Positions 7,805-13,912 of a DNA stretch of 13,912 nucleotides are shown piece after piece. Each line of letters starts with the position of its first letter. The stretch's first letter is position 1. The notes under the pieces were generated by a model. The model was not told where the DNA came from, did no database searches, and saw only the letters and a list, made by a program, of their open reading frames with translations. Source of the DNA: Hyphomicrobiaceae bacterium (GTDB taxonomy: Bacteria; Pseudomonadota; Alphaproteobacteria; Rhizobiales; HXMU1428-3); assembly GCA_028285025.1 (NCBI GenBank), contig JANQQH010000214.1:1-13912 (forward strand). The letters run 5' to 3'. The position numbers were made by a program, and so were the translations under genes.

Positions 7805-10144
7805 ATGAATTTATTTGGATCGATAAAATCTTTAGGTTTTGGAATTGAGCGGGTTGGGCTGTTGCCTTTGCACAAGCCTTGGCTTGCTTTGCTGGCATTG
7901 ATTGGGTTTTCTGCCTTTTGTGCCACAGGTATTTTAAAACTAGAGACAGATGATGCTTTGAGCGATTTGTTTCGCTCTAATTCTCCTATTTATCAAGACT
8001 ACAAGGTGATGAGCGATCTGTTTCCCTCCAGCGAGCGCGATGTGCTTGTGGTGTTAGAGGGCAAAAAGCTGTTAAGCCCGGATGGGCTTGAGACAATCCG
8101 TAATGTTCACCAGGAACTTGAATTTGTCGACAGTGTTGATGGCGCCTTGTCTATTTTTTCCATGCGCGGCGAGCCAAATAAAGATGGTTATGCGCCGCCG
8201 ATTATCCCGCATGACATTCCTGCATATAATGAAGGGTTTGATCTGGTTGAAAAGGGGATAAAAGAACACCCGTTGGTTTATGGTAAGATGTTGTCTGAAC
8301 CAGATAAACAGGGCAAGCAAATTGCCCTTGTCGTGCTTTCCATTCGTCCTGATATTAAAGCCAGTAAAGACATGTCTCAGGCTATGGCTGATGTTCGGCT
8401 TGCTGCGCAAGAGGCTTTGGCTGGTAATAAAGATATTACCGTTGATGTGGCTGGCATTCCTGTGATGCGCCAGGAAATTAAGCAGGCGATTAAACGCGAT
8501 CGTTTAATTTTTAACACCATTGGTTTTATTGTTGGTTTTGCCATTAGTTTGGCCTTTTTCCGTCGGCCTACATTGGTGTTTATCGCCTCTGTTTGCCCGG
8601 CTCTTTCTGTTTTGTGGTCACTGGGTTTGTTGGGGCATTTTGGGTTTCAGTTAAATACTTTTATCAATGTTATCCCTCCGCTGGTGATGGTGATTGCGTT
8701 GTCTGATGCCATGCATATGGTTTATTCCATCAGACGCAATATCGCTAAAGGGTTGGATCGCTTTGAGGCGACAAGGGAGGCAGTGCTTAATGTTGGGCCT
8801 GCGTGTGTGTTGACGTCTATAACGACGTCTTTGGCTTTGGTTAGTCTTGCTTATACTGACTCTGGCCTTATTCGCCAATTTGGTTTTGCGGCGGCGATTG
8901 CTACGTTAATGGCTTTTGTTTCAGTTATCTTAATTGTGCCAACTCTGACCGCATTGTTAATGCGTAATGAAGATAAATTCAGAGCCCAAGAGTACAAACA
9001 TGCCAGGGCCTTAAACGTTCTTGAAAGTTTTTCAGGAAAAATCAGCCGTTGGATTACACCGCGCCATTTGGCTATGACGATCATTGGTATTTCAATGGCG
9101 GTGCTGTTTAGCATTATGCATAGCCAATTGCAGGCGCAATATCGCTTAACTGACCAAGTGCCAACAGGCAAAGAATCGATTGAAACAGCAGGGCGCATTG
9201 ATAAATTTTTACAAGGGGCCACTCCTTTGCATATCTTAATTGAATGGCCTGGTGATAAGTCCATACGTAAAGACCCTGAGGTTCTTAATGCGATTGAAGA
9301 AGCGCACCGTATTATGGAAGAACAGGCCGGTGTTGCCAATGTTTGGTCTGTGGCGGCATTACGACGTTGGCTGCGTGAAAATCAGGGTAAGGAGAGTGCA
9401 ACTCCGGCCTCTGTTGGTGATTATTTGGATAAAATGCCAGAGCACTTGCTCAACCGGTTTGTGAATGAGCCTAGAAATTCAGCGATCATTACCGGGCGTG
9501 TGCCAGATATTGATGCTAAGGATACTTTACCCATTTTAGATGGAATTGAATCTGAATTACTGAAAAAATTGCCGAAAGATCACGGCATGAATATTCGGGT
9601 TACTGGACTGTCTTCAGTGTCAGCAGTGCAAAGCTCTACAATGATTAATCAGCTAAATCAGGGGTTATTGGGCGCTGTGATTTTGGTCATTATATTAATT
9701 GGGTTTGCCTTTCGCTCAAAAGAGGTGGCATTGCTGTCTATTGTGCCTAATCTCTTGCCGATTGCCGCAGCTGGTGCGGGGCTTTATTTGCAAAACTTTG
9801 GGTTAGAATATGCCAGCGTTATTGGCTTGACGGTGGCCTTTGGATTGGCTGTTGATGATAGCATTCACTTTTTAAACCGTTTGCATTTAGAACGATCGCG
9901 AACGACCAGCCAAAAAGAAGCGGTTTATAAAACACTTACCCATATTGGGCCAGTGCTTATGCTGACAACCATGGTATTGGTGTGTGGTTTGGCGGTCACA
10001 ATTTTAAGTGAATTGCCTTCTATGCGCCAATTTGGTAGTTTGGCAATGACAACGCTTATTGCTGCTTTATTGGCTGACTTATTGATTTTACCGGCAATTA
10101 TCATTTCAACCTGCCGGGAAAAATTGGGACAAGATGCCAATTAA
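7805..10144 (+). CDS. MMPL/RND-superfamily transporter
   Basis: The 779-residue protein has the duplicated architecture of single-chain RND exporters (MMPL/HpnN-like). There is one N-terminal helix (about 27-45), a soluble periplasmic domain (about 46-230) and a five- to six-helix bundle (about 232-390). A connecting helix near 420 leads to a second periplasmic domain (about 436-625) and a second bundle (about 630-770). Acidic residues placed for proton relay appear in ALSDAMHMVYSIRR (about 298-311) and more clearly in GLAVDDSIHFLNRLH (about 681-695). Such proteins move lipids, hopanoids or other hydrophobic molecules; the substrate cannot be read from sequence. ATG 7805 has only a weak AGAGAG upstream. 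No membrane-fusion gene accompanies it, as is usual for MMPL types. Confidence 0.9.
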   Translation: MNLFGSIKSLGFGIERVGLLPLHKPWLALLALIGFSAFCATGILKLETDDALSDLFRSNSPIYQDYKVMSDLFPSSERDVLVVLEGKKLLSPDGLETIRNVHQELEFVDSVDGALSIFSMRGEPNKDGYAPPIIPHDIPAYNEGFDLVEKGIKEHPLVYGKMLSEPDKQGKQIALVVLSIRPDIKASKDMSQAMADVRLAAQEALAGNKDITVDVAGIPVMRQEIKQAIKRDRLIFNTIGFIVGFAISLAFFRRPTLVFIASVCPALSVLWSLGLLGHFGFQLNTFINVIPPLVMVIALSDAMHMVYSIRRNIAKGLDRFEATREAVLNVGPACVLTSITTSLALVSLAYTDSGLIRQFGFAAAIATLMAFVSVILIVPTLTALLMRNEDKFRAQEYKHARALNVLESFSGKISRWITPRHLAMTIIGISMAVLFSIMHSQLQAQYRLTDQVPTGKESIETAGRIDKFLQGATPLHILIEWPGDKSIRKDPEVLNAIEEAHRIMEEQAGVANVWSVAALRRWLRENQGKESATPASVGDYLDKMPEHLLNRFVNEPRNSAIITGRVPDIDAKDTLPILDGIESELLKKLPKDHGMNIRVTGLSSVSAVQSSTMINQLNQGLLGAVILVIILIGFAFRSKEVALLSIVPNLLPIAAAGAGLYLQNFGLEYASVIGLTVAFGLAVDDSIHFLNRLHLERSRTTSQKEAVYKTLTHIGPVLMLTTMVLVCGLAVTILSELPSMRQFGSLAMTTLIAALLADLLILPAIIISTCREKLGQDAN

Positions 10145-10169
10145 GGTTTAAGATTTTTGAATGGTTATA

Positions 10170-10185
10170 CCCTTAAAGTTAAGGG
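10170..10185 (+). repeat. Near-perfect palindrome downstream of the RND gene
   Basis: CCCTTAAAGTTAAGGG pairs 7 bases on each side around a 2-base centre. It lies between the transporter stop and the terminator at 10200. It may stabilise the transcript 3' end or bind a regulator of the downstream gene; it has no T-tract of its own. Confidence 0.4.
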
Positions 10186-10199
10186 AAAAGATACTATTT

Positions 10200-10225
10200 G
10201 GGGGCAAGGTGCCCCCTGATTTTTT
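10200..10225 (+). terminator. Rho-independent terminator of the RND gene
   Basis: GGGGGCA (10200-10206) pairs perfectly with TGCCCCC (10210-10216) around the loop AGG, followed by TGA and then six Ts (10220-10225). It is GC-rich in an AT-rich spacer and sits 56 bases after the stop. The next gene starts at 10260, so it separates the two transcripts or attenuates readthrough. Confidence 0.8.
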
Positions 10226-10259
10226 GTGTATTATTGAGTTTGTTTAAAGGACCGCTTTT

Positions 10260-10754
10260 ATGAGTAACTTGTTTTACAATTTTTGGAATGTAACCCGCAA
10301 AGGGGTGATTGCAAGCGTATTAGCTATGGCTGTTTCAATCACTTTTGTTGGTACAGCTTCGGCCAATCCGTTTAAAAAGGTTGCCGGCAGCTGGCGCAGC
10401 GCTGGGGCGACTGCCACCATAAAAGGTAATAAAGAGCGTATTAAATGCCGGGCGCGTTATAATGTTCCGGGGCGAAATGTGAAGCTGAATTTAAAATGCT
10501 CAGGTCCGGGTTATTTTATAAATGTGCATGTGGACGCGCGTGTTATAGGAGGTAAAGTTAAGGGGTCTTGGCGAGAAACTCAATTTGCTAAAAGTGGTTG
10601 GCTTTCAGGTCGGGCGAGCTCAAAATCTTCTAATCTTTCTTTTGCCGGTGGTGGATTTAATGGTGCCTTGAGCATTAGACTATCAAGCTCTAAACGTCAT
10701 GCTATCTATATTCGCGCAAATGGAAACCGGATTTCTATCCCCTTACGGCGCTAG
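10260..10754 (+). CDS. Small secreted basic beta-rich protein of unknown function
   Basis: The 164-residue product has a signal peptide (hydrophobic 16-30, cleavage after TASA at 35). The mature part is basic and rich in G, S, R and K, with alternating patterns typical of a small beta-barrel or sandwich. Two GSW turns (VAGSWRSAG at 41-49 and VKGSWRET at 100-107) suggest two similar halves, and cysteines C63 and C80 could form a disulfide. The pattern of C-x-A-x-Y, then L-x-L-x-C, then G-x-W-x-E matches, from memory, hypothetical periplasmic proteins common in Hyphomicrobiales; I know no function for them. AAGGA 8 bases ahead of ATG 10260 supports the start. It is bracketed by terminators, so it is probably transcribed alone. 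Confidence 0.82.
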   Translation: MSNLFYNFWNVTRKGVIASVLAMAVSITFVGTASANPFKKVAGSWRSAGATATIKGNKERIKCRARYNVPGRNVKLNLKCSGPGYFINVHVDARVIGGKVKGSWRETQFAKSGWLSGRASSKSSNLSFAGGGFNGALSIRLSSSKRHAIYIRANGNRISIPLRR

Positions 10755-10825
10755 ATGAGCTATGATATAGGCCTTCAAGGTCAGACGCTTATGTGTTAAA
10801 CACGCAACAATTTTAACTTTAATTT

Positions 10826-10857
10826 AGAGCCGTAAATATGTTTATGGCTCTTTTTTT
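10826..10857 (+). terminator. Rho-independent terminator of the small secreted protein gene
   Basis: AGAGCCGTAAA (10826-10836) pairs with TTTATGGCTCT (10841-10851) over 11 bases including one G-T pair, with loop TATG and a run of seven Ts (10851-10857). It lies 72 bases past the stop. Confidence 0.85.
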
Positions 10858-11098
10858 ATGGTTCGATGTAAACGTTTATTGTTTCACTTTAAGCGTGTAA
10901 TTCTCTAACGTATTGATATTTTGCGAGTAATTTTTTTTATAAGAACTGGTTATAAATCAATTTTCAAGTCTATGTATGTGAATTGAATATATTAAGACCT
11001 TGGCTGGACGGTCAATGTAATTGCATGTGTCCCTTTGTTTCGATAGCATTTGGTAAAATCCAATTATTATTAAGTTGATTGTAAATTGGGGACTAGTA
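10858..11098 (+). promoter_or_regulatory. AT-rich spacer and probable promoter region of the FadL gene
   Basis: This 241-base stretch has no supported ORF. The best promoter-like pair is TTGCAT (11021-11026), 17 bases, TAGCAT (11044-11049), about 50 bases before the start codon, a weak match to the housekeeping consensus. The ribosome-binding site GGGGA is at 11088-11092. An upstream AT tract around 10929-10941 could be an UP element. I see no convincing operator. Confidence 0.3.
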
Positions 11099-12472
11099 AT
11101 GAGTATTTTTTCTAAACCGCAAATCGTGGGTTGTTTTACTTTCACCTTTATTAGTTTGGTTGCTGGTACGGCTTTAGCTGGGGGATTTTCCATACGCGAA
11201 CAATCCACATCTGGCTTGGGGGCTGCTTTTGCTGGCAATGCAGCTGGCTATGATTTGAGCACGATTTATTGGAACCCAGCAGGGGTGGCTATTGCAGGGC
11301 CAGGTCTTACAACGGAAAGCCATTATGCAGTTATTTTGCCTGATTCCGAAATTGATCCGTTTGATAACCAAGCATTGACTTCTGGTGTGTCTCCTTTTGG
11401 TGGTACATTTGGTCCTTTGTCTGCTGCTGGTAATGATATTGATAAGGTTGCTTTTGTGCCTTCAAGTTATGGTGCTTGGCGGATTAATGACAAATTGACA
11501 ATCGGCTATGGCTTTAATGCCCCCTTTGGTTTGGCAACTGAGGCAGATGATAAGGTTTGGTCTGGTCAGTATGACTTTCGTGAGGCCGATCTGAAAACAT
11601 ATAATTTCAACCCAGTTGTTGGCTATCAACTCACTTCAACTTTATCTGTTGGTGTTGGGCTTCAGGTGCAATATACAGATTTAAATTTAAAACAAGCTAT
11701 TATTCCTCCCCCAGCCGTTTTTGGCGTTGTTCCTTCTAGTGCGCATCCGTCTGCGAATGTTAAAATTGATGATTGGAGCGTTGGTTTTACTGCAGGCTTA
11801 TTATGGCGACCTTTGCAAGGAACATCTATTGGTGTTGGGTATCGTTCGCGTATTAATAATACGCTTGAGGGGACTTTAGATGTCGATGGTTTTGCAATTC
11901 CCAGGCAGAATGTGGAAGCTGATTTTGATTTACCTGAAATTGTAACGGTTAGTTTGCGTCAAGATCTGACGCCAAATATGAGACTATTGGGGACTTTTGA
12001 ATGGACAAATTGGAGCATATTGGGCGATGTGGTTTTGCGCAATAAAGACACAGGCGCAGCTGTGCAGACTATCAATCCTGGAACTTTAACGGGAGGTCCT
12101 TTGACAGTTGAAGCCAATTGGGATGATGGTTATTTTCTATCTGGGGGTTTGGAATATGATTATAATGAGCAGGTCACATTAAGAGGTGGTGTTGCTTATG
12201 AATGGTCACCTGTTCAAGAACCTACCCAAAGGCTTACTCCTGTACCTGATACTGACAGAATTTGGCTAAGCATTGGGGCAACTTATAAGTATTCAGAGAC
12301 CACAAGCTTTGATTTTGCCTATACTCACATCTTTATGGATGATGAAACCTTACTGCGTCCAACAGGTTTTGCTGCTGGTGTTGATAGTTCTGTTGATATC
12401 ATTGGTGTTAGTTTTAAAACCAAATGGGGGAAAGAGGGACCTTTTGGTCTGTTGAGCGGCTTAACAAATTAA
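11099..12472 (+). CDS. FadL/TodX-family outer-membrane channel
   Basis: The 457-residue product belongs to the FadL family, which forms 14-stranded outer-membrane barrels for long-chain fatty acids, hydrocarbons or aromatics. A signal peptide ends at TALA (27). The mature N-terminus GGFSIREQSTSGLGAAFAGN and the YWNPAGVA box (about 57-64) are family signatures (the N-terminal hatch and NPA motif). The rest shows alternating aromatic strands, including GYGFNAPFGLATE, the conserved passage before the FxW strands. ATG 11099 with GGGGA 6 bases upstream is preferred to the in-frame TTG at 11075. The last strand ends at TKW and is followed by an extra soluble tail (GKEGPFGLLSGLTN), which is unusual for a barrel protein. 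Confidence 0.93.
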   Translation: MSIFSKPQIVGCFTFTFISLVAGTALAGGFSIREQSTSGLGAAFAGNAAGYDLSTIYWNPAGVAIAGPGLTTESHYAVILPDSEIDPFDNQALTSGVSPFGGTFGPLSAAGNDIDKVAFVPSSYGAWRINDKLTIGYGFNAPFGLATEADDKVWSGQYDFREADLKTYNFNPVVGYQLTSTLSVGVGLQVQYTDLNLKQAIIPPPAVFGVVPSSAHPSANVKIDDWSVGFTAGLLWRPLQGTSIGVGYRSRINNTLEGTLDVDGFAIPRQNVEADFDLPEIVTVSLRQDLTPNMRLLGTFEWTNWSILGDVVLRNKDTGAAVQTINPGTLTGGPLTVEANWDDGYFLSGGLEYDYNEQVTLRGGVAYEWSPVQEPTQRLTPVPDTDRIWLSIGATYKYSETTSFDFAYTHIFMDDETLLRPTGFAAGVDSSVDIIGVSFKTKWGKEGPFGLLSGLTN

Positions 12473-12499
12473 TAGCGGTTTATAATCATTTATAGTTTT

Positions 12500-12532
12500 A
12501 AAACCAGCTTGATCCTTTCAGGCTGGTTTTTT
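12500..12532 (+). terminator. Rho-independent terminator after the FadL gene
   Basis: AAAACCAGCTTGA (12500-12512) pairs with TCAGGCTGGTTTT (12518-12530) over 13 bases with one T-G pair and the loop TCCTT; the T-run is six long (12527-12532). It lies between two convergent genes, and the A-rich 5' side could let it work weakly on the - strand as well. Confidence 0.85.
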
Positions 12533-12557
12533 AATGTGTGAGCCCCTTTTTGTGATG

Positions 12558-13454
12558 TTAATACCCAAATTTATTTAAAGTTAGATCTATGGGCGGCACA
12601 TATGAATTGCCAAAAAGATGCACATGAACAAGGGTCGGGTAGAGATTGTAAATATCAATGCGCTCTTTAAAAAAAGCAGGTTCTAATGGGGTGATTGCTT
12701 GATAACCTTTAAAAAAATCGTGGCCAAAGGTTGAGAACATTTGAGTGAAAGCCAGTTCAATTTCTTTGTCAGCGTAATAAATGGCAGGATCAATAAAGCC
12801 CGTTAATTGCCCTTGGTGAACCATAACGTTACCGCCCCAGATATCGCCATGTATCAGGCTGGGTTTTTCAGGTTCTTCAAGATAATTTTCTAGATTCTCA
12901 CAAAAGGCTTGCAAGCGCTCAAAAATGTGAGCGGGAAGAACCTCTTTTTCATAAGCTGTTACAGCCATATGCATCAACCGTTTTTGTTTAAAGAACTCCA
13001 GCCAGGAAGATGTCTCTTGATTAGGTTGCGAGATAGGGCCGATTGGGGTTGTGTTCGCAAACCCAAATTTAGGTGCTGTTTTTTGGTGTAACTTGGCCAG
13101 GTTTTGCCCCGTTTTAAATTCGGCGCTTTGGCTGAGCTGACTATTATCATTTTTAAGCCATTGCATCACTAGACAATGGTCGTCAACCGCCCAAACATCT
13201 GGTACAGGCCAGCCGGCTTCTTTTAAGCTCTCCAGCATTTGGGCTTCTATTAATAGGTTTGGCGATCTTTGTGATAGGTTCGATTTAACCGCTGCAATTT
13301 GCCCATTGTCGAGCCAAATTTTATGACCCTTTATGCCGAACCCGGTTGACAGGCGCTCAGAGTTAACAATGATCAGTTTATGTTTTTGTTTTAAATGGTC
13401 TTTGAGTTGCATGGTTTGATTTAGAAGTTGGTTGAAGCCAGGGTATGTTACCAT
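12558..13454 (-). CDS. Fructosamine/ketosamine-3-kinase family protein
   Basis: Members phosphorylate sugar-amine (Amadori or ribulosamine) adducts on proteins so that they fall apart, a protein-repair role. From the ATG at 13454 (298 residues), the invariant lysine is K57 in IAAVKSN, its partner glutamate is E70 in LLIEAQ, the catalytic loop is LIHGDIWGGNVMV (200-212), and the metal aspartate is D222 in FIDPAIYYADKE. HGDxWxGN and DPAxYYxDxE distinguish this group from aminoglycoside phosphotransferases. Three starts are possible: GTG 13466, ATG 13454 and ATG 13412. The last would match the usual N-terminal length best, but only 13454 has a purine-rich GGAG nearby (12 bases). The gene is convergent with the FadL gene and divergent from the next. 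Confidence 0.9.
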   Translation of the reverse strand: MVTYPGFNQLLNQTMQLKDHLKQKHKLIIVNSERLSTGFGIKGHKIWLDNGQIAAVKSNLSQRSPNLLIEAQMLESLKEAGWPVPDVWAVDDHCLVMQWLKNDNSQLSQSAEFKTGQNLAKLHQKTAPKFGFANTTPIGPISQPNQETSSWLEFFKQKRLMHMAVTAYEKEVLPAHIFERLQAFCENLENYLEEPEKPSLIHGDIWGGNVMVHQGQLTGFIDPAIYYADKEIELAFTQMFSTFGHDFFKGYQAITPLEPAFFKERIDIYNLYPTLVHVHLFGNSYVPPIDLTLNKFGY

Positions 13455-13603
13455 TAAAGGGGCCACTCCATTGATTCATTGCTTTTAGCTGCTTAAAAGG
13501 TTCGTCCATAGCCTTTTTTTGGCAAAATTTAGCAACTTTTGGGAGACATCGGTCAGAATTAATTGGTGATAGCATATTTTTGTCATAAATCTTCAATCTA
13601 AAT

Positions 13604-13632
13604 TTGAGACTGGAATGGTTGTAATTAAGAAT
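13604..13632 (+). promoter_or_regulatory. Possible promoter of the metallophosphatase gene
   Basis: TTGAGA (13604-13609), a 17-base spacer and AAGAAT (13627-13632) make a moderate sigma-70-like pair in the divergent intergenic region, ending 28 bases before the GTG start. The assignment rests only on consensus resemblance. Confidence 0.3.
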
Positions 13633-13660
13633 GATTCAGGTTTTTTAGGAGTGTCTGGCT

Positions 13661-13912
13661 GTGGACGGGCAAATAAAACAATATAGAACGCTTTTCGTTT
13701 CAGACTTGCATCTGGGATTGGGGGCGTGTCAGGCAGATTTGTTTCTGGAGTTTTTTAAGACTGTCGAGGCGGATAAAATTTATCTTGTGGGTGACATCAT
13801 AGATTTTTGGCGGATCCGGCGGCGGCCGCAATGGTATCAATCCCATAATGATGTCATTCAAAAATTACTCAGGTCTGTGCGTAAAGGCACGAGGATGATT
13901 TATATTCCCGGT
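13661..13912 (+). CDS. UDP-2,3-diacylglucosamine diphosphatase-like metallophosphatase, N-terminal part only
   Basis: The first 84 codons are present and the gene runs off the right edge. The calcineurin-like metallophosphatase signature is clear: FVSDLHLGLG with metal ligands D15 and H17, then YLVGDIIDFW with D45 and D48. The window stops at IYIPG, just where the GNH(D) motif should follow. DIIDFW(R)xRR and the spacing are typical of the LpxH-like family (COG2908), which splits UDP-2,3-diacylglucosamine to lipid X and UMP in lipid A synthesis. Some members of this family act on other substrates. GTG 13661 is chosen because AGGAG (13647-13651) lies 9 bases upstream and a stop lies in frame at 13646. 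Confidence 0.88.
   Translation, partial: MDGQIKQYRTLFVSDLHLGLGACQADLFLEFFKTVEADKIYLVGDIIDFWRIRRRPQWYQSHNDVIQKLLRSVRKGTRMIYIPG

Noticed and set aside
8851..9339. 162-codon - strand frame inside the RND gene
   Set aside because: It lies entirely opposite a well-supported transporter gene and its sequence shows no family features.
12558..13454. Aminoglycoside phosphotransferase (resistance gene)
   Set aside because: The HGDIWGGN and DPAIYYADKE motifs fit the fructosamine kinase group rather than APH enzymes, so there is no reason to infer antibiotic resistance.
13378..13596. A 72-codon - strand frame upstream of and overlapping the fructosamine kinase start
   Set aside because: It overlaps the kinase in another frame, lacks a good ribosome-binding site and has no recognisable motif; it is mostly divergent spacer read by chance.

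Overview
The window reads as a piece of a chromosome from an AT-leaning alphaproteobacterium, probably a Hyphomicrobiales-like sulfur-oxidising autotroph. The basis is a red-type (form IC) RuBisCO with its CbbX activase, a SoxXA cytochrome pair, a LpxH-like lipid A enzyme, and a secreted basic protein whose pattern I associate with Hyphomicrobiales. The taxonomic placement is inference; no rRNA or tRNA gene is present.

Bases 1-3286 are a Calvin-cycle operon on the + strand: the 3' end of cbbL, then cbbS, cbbX, rpe (cbbE) and gph (cbbZ), with gaps of about 27 to 90 bases. Together they fix CO2, reactivate inhibited RuBisCO, interconvert pentose phosphates and dispose of phosphoglycolate from the oxygenase reaction. 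Bases 3287-3843 hold no intact gene. They hold the broken remains of an unidentified + strand gene, readable as segments in three frames with several stops.

Bases 3844-7540 form a sulfur-related block: a small secreted cysteine-containing protein of unknown function, a doubtful 42-codon ORF, soxX, soxA, a CcdA/SoxV-type membrane thiol reductase, and thiD overlapping ccdA by 11 bases. soxYZ, soxB and soxCD are not in the window, so the rest of the Sox system must be elsewhere or absent.

Bases 7541-7804 are a non-coding stretch with two inverted repeats, ahead of a 780-residue-class MMPL/RND transporter (7805-10144). It is followed by a strong terminator, a small secreted beta-rich protein (10260-10754) with its own terminator, a 241-base AT-rich gap, and a FadL-family outer-membrane protein (11099-12472) ending in a long terminator hairpin. 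The transporter and the FadL channel could both handle hydrophobic molecules, but they look like separate transcription units.

On the - strand, 12558-13454 encodes a fructosamine/ketosamine-3-kinase-family protein. Divergent to it, the window ends inside a metallophosphatase of the UDP-2,3-diacylglucosamine diphosphatase type (from 13661). I found no mobile element, CRISPR array or stable RNA gene. Nothing here clearly amounts to a new system; the best candidates for novelty are the secreted protein beside soxXA and the decayed gene before it.
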